DNA from: Chlamydiae bacterium RIFCSPLOWO2_12_FULL_49_12
GTDB taxonomy: Bacteria > Chlamydiota > Chlamydiia > Chlamydiales > Rhabdochlamydiaceae
Reading direction: 5' to 3'
Length of the DNA stretch: 50,688 nucleotides
Assembly (NCBI GenBank): GCA_001796315.1
Contig: MGME01000016.1
Span: 1-50,688 of the forward strand
Shown here: piece after piece, positions 1 through 8,395 of the stretch
Layout: every line of letters starts with the position of its first letter
Numbering within the stretch: the stretch's first letter is position 1
Notes under the pieces: generated by a model
The model's database searches: none
The model's input: only the letters and a program-made list of their open reading frames with translations
What the model was told of the DNA's origin: nothing
Made by a program: the position numbers and the translations under genes

Positions 1-1328
1 TTTTTGTATTCGACAAAAAGCGAACACGGAAGAAAGCCAAGGCGCGCATAGAGCCCCTTTCCCTGTTTGGAGGCTTGCAGCACGGAAAGAAAATACCCTT
101 TTTCCCGTGCGCGCTGCAGCAAATGGCACATCATGGCCGTTCCGTAGCCTTTGCGCCGCTCCTTAGGAAGCGTCATGATATAATAGATCCCCGCGGCATG
201 AGCGTAAAAGACAAGTAGTCCCGTGACAACCGGCTCTTTTTTTGCGTATCCTACATACATCTCAACCGGAGCTCCCTTCCCATAGAGAAGAGGCGGCGTC
301 TTCTTCCAAAACTGCTCGAAGACATCCAGATTGCCCTCCGAGCGCACGTGAACCGAGTCATAATCAAAAAGCTGTCGCCCGCTTAAGACTCTCTTTACGC
401 TAAGAGCGCTTTCGTCTTCTGGAACCTCTGTTTGTAAGTCTAAATACATGCCCACATTCTCTTCTTGCGGACAAAGCCCCATCTCCTCGAGAACTTGAGG
501 AAGCTGCGCCGGAGTATCGCGAGGCCCTGTCCACCACGTAAGAGGGAGGTTTTTCTCTTCAAAGCAAGAGAGCACCTGGGCAACCCTTTTCCCAACACTT
601 TTTTCGTCGAAACGAGCGCGCAAGATGCAGTTAAAGGTATCATCGGAAATCGTACTTTGCAGCACTGTGACATCGGGATTAAAAAGAATCTCCCTTGTAG
701 GAATGTAATGAGCAAAGTACATCATCTCGAGATAGAGATTGTCCTCCATCGCCTCGATGATTTCAGAGGGCTGCCATAAGCTCTTTCTCTCTCCTTTCAG
801 CTCGACTTTAAGAAAAGAGCGAGCCTCAAAGGCGGCTAAGCAATCGATCTGTTTGATCCATCTGCTTTTTCCCCATACATATTGAGAAGGCTCGTTCACA
901 AAGCGCTCTAAAAGCTTTTTCTTTAAAGCGGAATACTCTTTCACTTTACCGGGATGGGAAAAGAGGTAGTTTCTAAAGCGCAAGTGCCGGCCCACGTCAG
1001 GATGGCTCTCTTCAAAACAATGGAGGTGGACCTCCTGCTCCCGCTTTTTTTGAAACAAACGGCGCCGGTTGATACCGCACTCCGGCTGGAGTTCATATCC
1101 CGCTTCTCTTAGAGCTTCCTCCAAGAGATCAACCTCGCCGATGTCAAAGACAACCGCTAAAATATCTAAGATCGGATTGGCCAGACAGCCCGGGATGGCT
1201 GTACTTCCGATGTGAAAAAAAAGAGTATGCTCGGGACGAAAGATCTCTTTGAGGAGCCTCTTTTCCTCTTGAAAGAGAAGACCGCACTTCTTTTGAAAAG
1301 GCTCGAGAACAATCCTGTCTGTCGTCAT
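1..1328 (-). CDS. GrpB (UPF0157)-GNAT acetyltransferase fusion protein, 3' end beyond window
   Basis: The frame is open from an ATG at 1328 to the window edge (442 codons), so the C-terminus is missing. The first ~165 residues are a GrpB/UPF0157 domain: HIGSTAIPG lies at about 39-47, followed by a nucleotidyltransferase-like PILDILAVV strand, and HLHCFEESHP at about 101. The last ~140 residues are a GNAT N-acetyltransferase. They carry an acetyl-CoA loop RRKGYGTAMM near residue 390 and a closing ARLGF strand near the window edge. GNAT enzymes transfer acetyl groups to amines; the GrpB role is not well defined. The substrate is unknown. Fusion is seen directly in one unbroken frame. The middle (~170-290) is unassigned. 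Confidence 0.82.
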   Translation of the reverse strand, partial: MTTDRIVLEPFQKKCGLLFQEEKRLLKEIFRPEHTLFFHIGSTAIPGCLANPILDILAVVFDIGEVDLLEEALREAGYELQPECGINRRRLFQKKREQEVHLHCFEESHPDVGRHLRFRNYLFSHPGKVKEYSALKKKLLERFVNEPSQYVWGKSRWIKQIDCLAAFEARSFLKVELKGERKSLWQPSEIIEAMEDNLYLEMMYFAHYIPTREILFNPDVTVLQSTISDDTFNCILRARFDEKSVGKRVAQVLSCFEEKNLPLTWWTGPRDTPAQLPQVLEEMGLCPQEENVGMYLDLQTEVPEDESALSVKRVLSGRQLFDYDSVHVRSEGNLDVFEQFWKKTPPLLYGKGAPVEMYVGYAKKEPVVTGLLVFYAHAAGIYYIMTLPKERRKGYGTAMMCHLLQRAREKGYFLSVLQASKQGKGLYARLGFLPCSLFVEYK

Positions 1329-1620
1329 GGTTTTTTTAGAGCAAAACTTTTTGAACACTATCCGTCCACGCCTCTGAGTGGGTGCGGCGCCTCATCTTTT
1401 CGTAGGCGTCTTTTTGATGGCGGAGCCCGGCATGCCTCTTTATCTCGACATCTTATACTCTTTCGCTGAACTCTACACAAATAAGCTCAACATTGCAAAA
1501 TGATCGAGATTTTCTTACCTCGAGTTGCGCTTTTTTCTTGGCAAAAAAATCTTGAGATTGCAAGGATGCGATTGGATAGAGGATGCAACAAAGTCGTCTC
1601 ACATCAAGAAGGAGTTCTTC
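1329..1620. other. Divergent intergenic region upstream of adhP
   Basis: About 290 bp between the divergent GrpB-GNAT and adhP starts. A good ribosome binding site (AAGGAG near 1608) precedes the adhP ATG. I see a TATACT hexamer near 1454 but no convincing partner -35. No RNA gene, repeat or further reading frame was recognised. Confidence 0.4.
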
Positions 1621-2637
1621 ATGAAAGCTGCTGTCGTTCATGCCTTTGATAAACCGCTTGTAGTGGAAGATGTCGCCAAACCCACTCCCGGGCCAGGAGA
1701 GGTCATTGTCAAAATGGAGACGTCGGGGATCTGCCACACCGATATCCATGCCGCCCACGGCGACTGGCCTGTGAAACCCAAACTCCCCTTTATTCCCGGC
1801 CATGAAGGCATTGGAATCGTGGAGAGCATCGGGTCTCAGGTCACCGAGGTCAAAGAGGGCGATCGGGTCGCTCTTCCCTGGCTGGGGTACGCCTGCGGAA
1901 GCTGCGAATACTGCGTCAGCGGCTGGGAGACCCTCTGCTTAAAACAGCTCAATACCGGGTATGCCATCAACGGCAGCTATGGCGAATATGCAAAAGCGTT
2001 TGCCAAGTATGTGGGAAAAGTTCCCAAGGGAATCGACCCCAAAGAGGCTGCTCCTTTGACCTGCGCCGGCGTGACAACCTATAAAGCCGTCAAGATGTCA
2101 GGAGCGCGTTCTTCCGATCTTGTCGCTATCTTTGGCGTGGGAGGGCTGGGACACCTAGCGCTTCAATATGCAAAGATCGCAGGCGCTACTGTCGCCGCTG
2201 TCGATCTCTTTGACGATAAACTTAAGATGGCCAAAGAGTTGGGAGCAGACCTCACCATCAATGCCTCTAAACAAGATCCGGTCAAGGAACTCCAAAAGCT
2301 CGGAGGCGCCGATGCTGTCGTCTGCACAGCGGTCTCTCCCAAGAGCTTCGAGCAAGGCTTTTACTCGCTCAGGCGAGGCGGCACCCTGGTCTTTGTTGGC
2401 CTGCCGAAGGAAAACCTCATCCAGATTCCGATCTTCCAAACCGTTCTTGGAGGCATCCACATTGTGGGATCCATCGTAGGCAATCGTCTAGATCTTGCGG
2501 AAGTCTTCGAACTCCATGCCGCAGGAAGAACGAAGGTCTATTTGGAATGCCGAAAGCTCGAGACGATCAATGAGTGCTTCCATGAGGTCGAAACGGGAAA
2601 AATTCCGGCGAGATTGGTCATTGATTACAGGAAATAG
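1621..2637 (+). CDS. adhP: Zinc-dependent alcohol dehydrogenase (AdhP type)
   Basis: A 338-residue medium-chain alcohol dehydrogenase that interconverts ethanol and acetaldehyde with NAD(H) in the cytosol. Catalytic zinc ligands are Cys38, His61-Glu62 and Cys148. The structural zinc lobe has Cys92, 95, 98 and 106. The Rossmann motif GVGGLG is at 172-177. The ATG at 1621 was chosen over an upstream in-frame ATG (1525). It has AAGGAG at proper spacing and gives the family's usual length with the standard MKAAVV start. The next gene, adhE, begins 63 bp downstream on the same strand, which suggests a two-gene ethanol/acetyl-CoA redox unit. Such genes are not part of the C. trachomatis repertoire. 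Confidence 0.93.
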   Translation: MKAAVVHAFDKPLVVEDVAKPTPGPGEVIVKMETSGICHTDIHAAHGDWPVKPKLPFIPGHEGIGIVESIGSQVTEVKEGDRVALPWLGYACGSCEYCVSGWETLCLKQLNTGYAINGSYGEYAKAFAKYVGKVPKGIDPKEAAPLTCAGVTTYKAVKMSGARSSDLVAIFGVGGLGHLALQYAKIAGATVAAVDLFDDKLKMAKELGADLTINASKQDPVKELQKLGGADAVVCTAVSPKSFEQGFYSLRRGGTLVFVGLPKENLIQIPIFQTVLGGIHIVGSIVGNRLDLAEVFELHAAGRTKVYLECRKLETINECFHEVETGKIPARLVIDYRK

Positions 2638-2700
2638 AGAACAACCTGCCTAAAGATCGACTTTGTATAGTCGAAGCTCGAGAAAGCGCGAGGGAGGACG

Positions 2701-5430
2701 ATGGAAAAGAAGAGAGATAAACTGACGCTGGAAGAGAAAAAAAAGGGATCTTCTCCTTCCGAAGAAGAACGTTTAAAACGAAATAAAGTGAAGGATTTGA
2801 TCATGGAAAAAGCATCGAAGGCCAAACATGAAAAGGAGGAAGTGAATTTTTCGGCACAAGAAGAGGTAGAGGCTCTTGTCAAAAAGGGGCAAGAGGCGCT
2901 GGATGAATACTTAAGCCTCAATCAAGACCAGATCAACAACGCCATCAAAGAGATGGCGCTAAGCGGCCTCGAACACTACTTCACCCTGGCTCTGCACGCA
3001 GTTGAGGAGACCGGAAGAGGCATTGTAGAGGATAAGGCGACAAAGAACATCTTTGCCACGGAATACATCTACCACAGCATTAAATACGACAAAACAGTTG
3101 GCATAATCGAAGAAAACATCGAAGAGGATTACGTATTAATTGCCGAGCCTGTGGGAGTGATTGCCGGGATAACCCCTGTCACAAACCCCACCTCAACGAC
3201 CATGTTTAAGTCCATCATTGCCACCAAGTCACGCAATCCCATCATCTTTGCCTTTCACCCGGGAGCGCAACAGTGTTCGATCGAAGCCGCTAAAATCATG
3301 AAAGATGCCGCCGTCAAAGCGGGCGCTCCAAAACACTGCATTCAATGGATCGAGCACCCCTCTCTGGAAGCGACGACGGCCTTGATGAACCATCCTGGCG
3401 TGGCTCTCGTCTTGGCAACAGGGGGAGCTGCGATGGTAAAAGCGGCCTATTCTACGGGAAAACCCGCCTTGGGAGTCGGTCCGGGCAACGTTCCCTGCCT
3501 GATTGACAAGACCGCCTCTATTCCTCAAGCAGTGACCGATCTGCTTCTCTCCAAGAGCTTTGATAACGGCATGGTCTGCGCCTCGGAACAAGGCGCACTC
3601 ATTGAAAAAGAGATCTATCCGGCGGTGATCAAGTACATGAAAAGCCAGGGAGCCTATTTCACTTCAAAGGAAGAGACAGAAAAGATAGAAAAACTCGTCA
3701 TCAAGGAGACGGGAGCCGTCAACCCCGCCGTTGTCGGAAAATCCCCCTATGACATTGCACAGATGGCCGGGTTTGAGATTCCCAGAGAGACGAAGGTTCT
3801 TTGCTGCGAAATCGAAGGAATCGGCCCCGACCATCCCCTCTCCCGTGAAAAGCTCTCTCCTGTTCTTGCAGTGCTCCAGGTGCAAGACCCCTTTCAAGGA
3901 ATTGAATTTGCAGAAAAGATGCTTCATCTCGGAGGCATGGGCCACACGGCCGTGATCCACTCCCACGATGACGAAGTGATAAAAAAATTTGCCGATCGCG
4001 TCAAAGTGGGAAGAATTGTGGTCAACCAACCCTCCTCCCATGGAGCCATCGGGGATATCTACAACACCTACATGCCCTCTCTCACCTTAGGATGCGGGAC
4101 CTACGGATGCAACATCACGACACAAAACGTCTCCGCTCTCAACCTGATCAACATCAAGAGGATGTCTCGAAGAAGGGTCAATATGCTCTGGTTTAAGATT
4201 CCCGAGAAGATCTTCTTTGAGCCCAACTCTTTACAATATCTGGAGAAGATGCCCGATATCAAAAGAGTCTTCATTGTGACCGAACCCGAGCTCGTCAAAC
4301 TCGACTTCGCGGATAGAGTCATCTATCGCCTGCGGAAACGTCTCATACGAACCGCCTACCGCGTCTACAGTAAATTGGAAGACGAACCCACACTAGAAAT
4401 AGTTCAGGAAGGCGCAAAGGCCATGGAGGAGTTCGAGCCCGATTGCATCATTGCCCTGGGAGGAGGGTCCGTCATTGATGCCGCCAAAGGCATGTGGCTC
4501 TTTTACGAATATCCCGATGCGAGCTTTTCAGCGATGTCTTTAAAATTCCTGGATATCCGCAAGCGGATCTACAAATTTCCTAAACTGGGAAAGAAGGCCA
4601 AACTAGTGGCCATTCCAACGACCTCGGGGACAGGATCGGAAGTGACCGCCTTTGCTGTGATCTCAGACAAGAATCACGTCAAATACCCCCTTGCCGACTA
4701 TGAGCTTACCCCTGATGTGGCCATCATCGACCCCGACCTTGTCATGACCCTTCCAAAGAATTTGACAGCCAACACCGGCATGGACGCCTTTTCCCATGCG
4801 ATAGAATCCTTCGTCTCTGTCGCAGCCTCCGACTATACGGAGGGGCTCTCTTTGAAGGCCATTCAGCTCATCTTTGATTACCTCCCGATCGCCTATCACG
4901 AAGGCAATCATGCCCTTGCCCGCGAAAAGGTCCATAACGCTTCCTGCATTGCCGGCATGGCCTTCACGAACGCCTTTTTGGGAATAAACCACTCTCTCGC
5001 CCATGCAATAGGGGGGGAGTTTCACATTCCCCACGGCCTTGCCAACGCCATGCTGCTTCCTTATGTCATTGCCTACAACGGCCATCCCAATCCGACAAAA
5101 TTCATGTCCTTTCCCAACTACGACCACTACATCGCTCCTGAAAAATATCAGGAGATTGCAAAATCGCTACACCTTCCCGCCAAGACTCCCCAAGAGGGGG
5201 TACGTTCTCTGATCCATGCCGTGCTCTCTTTATGCAAAGAGCTAGAGCTTCCAGGAAGCCTCAAGGAGTATGGAATTGACGAAAAGAGCTTCTTGGAAAA
5301 GGCGCATCTCCTGGCAGAAAGAGCGTGCGGCGATCAGTGTACGACCTCAAATCCCCGGATGCCTCTCATCACGGAATTGGAAAAACTCCTCACCGATCTC
5401 TATTATGGAAAGGATCCTTTGACTTCTTAG
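2701..5430 (+). CDS. adhE: Bifunctional acetaldehyde-CoA/alcohol dehydrogenase AdhE
   Basis: A 909-residue fused enzyme that reduces acetyl-CoA to acetaldehyde and then ethanol, regenerating NAD+. The N-terminal aldehyde dehydrogenase half (to ~460) has the catalytic Cys293 in FDNGMVCASEQ. The C-terminal iron alcohol dehydrogenase half starts near 495 (MLWFKIP). It has GGGSVIDAAKG near 587, GTGSEVTAFAV near 645, the Asp/His iron site GMDAFSHAIES near 693, and NHSLAHAIGGEFHIPHG near 764-780. The first ~45 residues are a Lys/Glu-rich extension not typical of AdhE, so translation might instead start at the internal ATG (2803). GGGAGG lies 8-10 bp before the 2701 ATG, which supports the long form. 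Its 3' end overlaps the convergent zeta-like gene by 41 bp. Confidence 0.96.
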   Translation: MEKKRDKLTLEEKKKGSSPSEEERLKRNKVKDLIMEKASKAKHEKEEVNFSAQEEVEALVKKGQEALDEYLSLNQDQINNAIKEMALSGLEHYFTLALHAVEETGRGIVEDKATKNIFATEYIYHSIKYDKTVGIIEENIEEDYVLIAEPVGVIAGITPVTNPTSTTMFKSIIATKSRNPIIFAFHPGAQQCSIEAAKIMKDAAVKAGAPKHCIQWIEHPSLEATTALMNHPGVALVLATGGAAMVKAAYSTGKPALGVGPGNVPCLIDKTASIPQAVTDLLLSKSFDNGMVCASEQGALIEKEIYPAVIKYMKSQGAYFTSKEETEKIEKLVIKETGAVNPAVVGKSPYDIAQMAGFEIPRETKVLCCEIEGIGPDHPLSREKLSPVLAVLQVQDPFQGIEFAEKMLHLGGMGHTAVIHSHDDEVIKKFADRVKVGRIVVNQPSSHGAIGDIYNTYMPSLTLGCGTYGCNITTQNVSALNLINIKRMSRRRVNMLWFKIPEKIFFEPNSLQYLEKMPDIKRVFIVTEPELVKLDFADRVIYRLRKRLIRTAYRVYSKLEDEPTLEIVQEGAKAMEEFEPDCIIALGGGSVIDAAKGMWLFYEYPDASFSAMSLKFLDIRKRIYKFPKLGKKAKLVAIPTTSGTGSEVTAFAVISDKNHVKYPLADYELTPDVAIIDPDLVMTLPKNLTANTGMDAFSHAIESFVSVAASDYTEGLSLKAIQLIFDYLPIAYHEGNHALAREKVHNASCIAGMAFTNAFLGINHSLAHAIGGEFHIPHGLANAMLLPYVIAYNGHPNPTKFMSFPNYDHYIAPEKYQEIAKSLHLPAKTPQEGVRSLIHAVLSLCKELELPGSLKEYGIDEKSFLEKAHLLAERACGDQCTTSNPRMPLITELEKLLTDLYYGKDPLTS

Positions 5431-6379
5431 TTCTCTGCATCCAGGATGCGACTAGCGCCTCCCATGTAGGCAACTCCAGTTTTTCTTCCTCTTTCAACGG
5501 GAGGCGATCTCGTTCATACTTGGCGATAAATTTGTCGTAAGCCTCTTGATCTGAGATCTTGATTCCCTCTTGTGAAAAGGTTGCGGCCAAGCGTTCTTTT
5601 TCATCAAAACGATCGCTCCAAAACAAGAAGAGTTGATCGGCAAAGGTAAAATAGAGCGGCATTCTTGTAGGGAAGATGCGCCCTTTTTCGACAACATCAT
5701 GAGGATCGGTTTGGTAAAAGCCCTGCACGGTATTACGATAGTGGATGGCTTTTTGACGCACCTCATCTTCACAAGAACAGAGGGCGAGCGTAATGGCGTA
5801 CCCTTGAGCCTTGATCAGCGTCATCAGGCGCTGCACGAAGAGCCCGGTCATCGTTGTGCCATGCGCAATGTCATAGCGCCCTTTCAGCGCCTTTTCAAAG
5901 ATCGAGTTGGCAATGAAGTGCGAGGCGGAGCGCCATTTGTCATAGGCAGCTTTTTGCAGCTCTTGGTAATTCTCAACCTGCGTACAGGCGAAAGCTGTCA
6001 GGGAACGGCTGTAATAGGTGTTCACCATCCATTTAAGGGCGCGCTGGTCGGGATCCAGATAGACCGCCTGTGAAAAGCTGGGATCGCTGCGAAGGACTCC
6101 CTCCAGAATCGTCGACTTGCGCGCGCCGGGGGCTCCGGCTGTGGCCAGATACTGGGGCACTTTATCTCTGGGCTTCTTTCCCCCAAAACAGATCGCTTCG
6201 ATGAGAGCGTAATCTTTGAGGATGGCGGCCTTTTCTTCCTCGCTGTAGCCTACAAGGCTGCGATCCAGATCATTTTGGGTAAAAAGGATACCCGAAGAGA
6301 GTGTTTCTCTAGGAAATAGATGGGCGCCCGCCAGAATAAACAATCCAAGACACCCAAAGAGGAGATTTTTAAACGTCAC
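5390..6379 (-). CDS. Zeta-toxin-family P-loop kinase with N-terminal membrane/signal segment
   Basis: About 329 residues from a GTG at 6379, which has AAAGGA 8 nt upstream. A longer form would start at 6436. Right after the start comes a hydrophobic stretch (FGCLGLFILAGAHLF), which looks like a signal peptide or anchor. The P-loop reads AGAPGARKST, with Arg where kinases usually have Gly before the Lys. It is followed by AVYLDPDQRALKWM and, farther on, IAHGTTMTGLF, a pattern of zeta toxin/UDP-sugar kinase families. Zeta toxins phosphorylate UDP-N-acetylglucosamine-type sugars; that activity is inferred only from the fold. No epsilon-like antitoxin gene is next to it. It overlaps the 3' end of adhE convergently. 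Confidence 0.7.
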   Translation of the reverse strand: MTFKNLLFGCLGLFILAGAHLFPRETLSSGILFTQNDLDRSLVGYSEEEKAAILKDYALIEAICFGGKKPRDKVPQYLATAGAPGARKSTILEGVLRSDPSFSQAVYLDPDQRALKWMVNTYYSRSLTAFACTQVENYQELQKAAYDKWRSASHFIANSIFEKALKGRYDIAHGTTMTGLFVQRLMTLIKAQGYAITLALCSCEDEVRQKAIHYRNTVQGFYQTDPHDVVEKGRIFPTRMPLYFTFADQLFLFWSDRFDEKERLAATFSQEGIKISDQEAYDKFIAKYERDRLPLKEEEKLELPTWEALVASWMQRTKKSKDPFHNRDR

Positions 6380-6462
6380 AGACTTTTCCTTTAATAAGAT
6401 TCTGTGAAGATAAAGAGGCCCTTCTCTCTTTGTCAATAAGAATGTGCAGACGATCCCTTTTC

Positions 6463-6531
6463 ACTCGACTTTGTACGTTTTTTGACAGCCGGATTTCGAA
6501 AGATGGCGTCAAAAAATGTACAAAGTCGAGT
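6463..6531. repeat. Inverted-repeat element, family 1 (short form)
   Basis: Two ~28-bp arms, starting ACTCGACTTTGTAC, face each other around a short loop containing GGATTTCGAAAGAT. There are two visible mismatches. The same outer arms occur at 40371-40530, where extra nested arms lie between TTTCG and AAAG, so this copy looks like an internally deleted form. It sits between the divergent zeta-like gene and kdpF. Confidence 0.85.
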
Positions 6532-6588
6532 TTCAAACTATTTTTCTTCCTGATATAAGGGAATAGGGATTGAACGAGGTTTTTTTTC

Positions 6589-6672
6589 GTGTTTCATTTG
6601 ATTGTAGGAATGATCTCTTTTCTCACCCTGATCTATCTTGCTGGAACAATGATTTGGCCAGAAAAACTCTGA
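6589..6672 (+). CDS. kdpF: Small potassium-pump subunit KdpF
   Basis: A 27-residue peptide from a GTG at 6589 with GAGG 9 nt upstream. It has one hydrophobic helix (LIVGMISFLTLIYLAGTMI) followed by the short WPEKL ending that is typical of KdpF (compare the RPEKF-like ends of relatives). KdpF is a lipid-like stabiliser of the KdpABC complex in the inner membrane. It ends 7 bp before kdpA, exactly the position expected in kdpFABC operons. It is recognised by position, size, one helix and the C-terminal motif; sequence conservation in this family is low. Confidence 0.75.
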   Translation: MFHLIVGMISFLTLIYLAGTMIWPEKL

Positions 6673-6679
6673 GGGTTGT

Positions 6680-8392
6680 TTGAAAGATCTGGATTGGCTG
6701 CAGTTTGTTTTCTTGATCCTCGTCTTAACGGTCATCACTAAACCATTGGGGATCTACGTCTTCAAAGTTCTCACGCCAAAAGAAAAACTTCCTTTGGATT
6801 TTCTCTTAAAGCCCTTGGAAAAGATCACCTATCGGCTCTGCGGCATCGGAACCGACAAGGAACAGAATTGGAAAGAGTATCTCTTTTCTCTACTGAGTTT
6901 TAGTATGATCTCTCTTCTTGCGACTTTTCTTTTGCTAGCCTGCCAATCTTTCTTTCCTTTAAATCCCGAAAAACTAAGGGCGCTGTCCGCCGATCTGAAC
7001 TTCAATACCTCCGTCAGCTTCGTAACCAATACCGATTGGCAAAGTTATGGAGGGGAATTTACTCTCTCCTATTTTTCTCAGATGGTTCCGCTCACTCTTC
7101 AGAACTTTCTCTCCCCTGCCATCGGTCTTGCCGTCGCAGCCGCCCTTGTCCGCGCCATCACGCGCCACTCTTCAACGACAGTGGGCAATTTCTGGGTTGA
7201 TTTGGTGCGGATCTCCTATCATTTGCTCTTTCCTCTCGCTCTTGCTCTCGCTCTCTTTTTTGTCTCGGAAGGAACTCCTCAAAATTTCAAACCTTACACA
7301 CGAGCGATCACTTTGGAAAATGCGAAACAAACAATTGTGCAAGGGCCCATTGCCTCACAGAAGGCCATCACGATTTTAGGAACAAACGGAGCAGGATATA
7401 CCAACGTCGGTTCTGCACATCCCTATGAAAATCCCACCCCTCTTAGCAACTTCTTTCAGATCCTCTTTATTCTAGCCATTCCTGCAGCCCAAACCTACTA
7501 TCTGGGGCGCGCCGTCAAAAATCAAAACCATGGCTGGGCTCTTTATATCACGATGGCTCTCATCTTTTTTGTTGTGGCTTTTTTTTGCGCTCATTTCGAG
7601 ATGAAAGGCAATCCTCAGTTTACCCATTTGACAGTCGAGAAGGGCGCAGGAAATCTAGAAGGAAAGGAGCAGCGTTTCGGCATTTTGGGATCCACCCTTT
7701 TCGCAACGGCAACGACCACGGCAACAAACGGCTCTGTCAATTCCAGTCATGACGCCTATACCCCTCTTGGAGGCTTTATCCCTCTTTTGAATTTACAATT
7801 TGGCCAGGCGGTCTGGGGAGGGGCGGGATCGGGACTTTACAACATGATCCTCGTGGTTATCCTATCTGTCTTTACGGCAGGATTGATCATTGGCAGGATT
7901 CCGGAATATCTGGGAAACCGGATCGAACCCTTTGACATCAAAGTCGCGATTTTTGCACATCTTCCCTATCTCCTTGCCATCCTCGGTCTCACGGCATGGG
8001 CCTGCATCTCTTCTTGGGGATTGGCAGCGTTGGGAAATCAAGGCCCTCACGGCTTTAGCGAAATCCTCTATGCCTACAGCTCCGTTGCCGTCAATAACGG
8101 AAGTTCCTTTGCCGGCCTCTATGCAAACACTCCCTGGTGGAATCTGACGCTTGCCTTTGCCATGCTCGTCGGCAGATTTTTAGTGATCGTACCCGTTTTG
8201 GCATTGGCCGGATCCCTTACTAAAAAGAAAAACCTTCCCTTGGGCGCCAGCTCTTTTCCTGTCAGCGGGGCGACGTTCATCGCTCTTTTAATCAGCGTCA
8301 TTCTTTTAATTGGCGCTTTAGCCTTTCTTCCAGCGCTGGTGGTGGGCCCCTTTTTAGAACAATTTTTTATGAATGCCGGAAAACTTTTTTAA
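6680..8392 (+). CDS. kdpA: Potassium-transporting ATPase, channel-like subunit KdpA
   Basis: A 570-residue polytopic membrane protein that selects and conducts K+ in the high-affinity Kdp pump. Family blocks are visible: FNTSVSFVTNTDWQSYGGE near 107-125 (first selectivity-filter region), GTNGAGYTNVGSAHPYENP near 233, TNGSVNSSHDAYTPLGG near 348, and SVAVNNGSSFAGL near 472. Length fits the family. Translation starts at TTG (6680) with a weak GAGGG upstream, right after kdpF; kdpB follows 3 bp downstream. The operon is complete for the pump (kdpFABC), but no kdpD or kdpE sensor genes are present in the window. Confidence 0.96.
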   Translation: MKDLDWLQFVFLILVLTVITKPLGIYVFKVLTPKEKLPLDFLLKPLEKITYRLCGIGTDKEQNWKEYLFSLLSFSMISLLATFLLLACQSFFPLNPEKLRALSADLNFNTSVSFVTNTDWQSYGGEFTLSYFSQMVPLTLQNFLSPAIGLAVAAALVRAITRHSSTTVGNFWVDLVRISYHLLFPLALALALFFVSEGTPQNFKPYTRAITLENAKQTIVQGPIASQKAITILGTNGAGYTNVGSAHPYENPTPLSNFFQILFILAIPAAQTYYLGRAVKNQNHGWALYITMALIFFVVAFFCAHFEMKGNPQFTHLTVEKGAGNLEGKEQRFGILGSTLFATATTTATNGSVNSSHDAYTPLGGFIPLLNLQFGQAVWGGAGSGLYNMILVVILSVFTAGLIIGRIPEYLGNRIEPFDIKVAIFAHLPYLLAILGLTAWACISSWGLAALGNQGPHGFSEILYAYSSVAVNNGSSFAGLYANTPWWNLTLAFAMLVGRFLVIVPVLALAGSLTKKKNLPLGASSFPVSGATFIALLISVILLIGALAFLPALVVGPFLEQFFMNAGKLF

Positions 8393-8395
8393 ACG

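Noticed and set aside
4663-5127. A 154-codon minus-strand frame inside adhE
   Set aside because: Antisense shadow of a strongly conserved coding region with biased codons.
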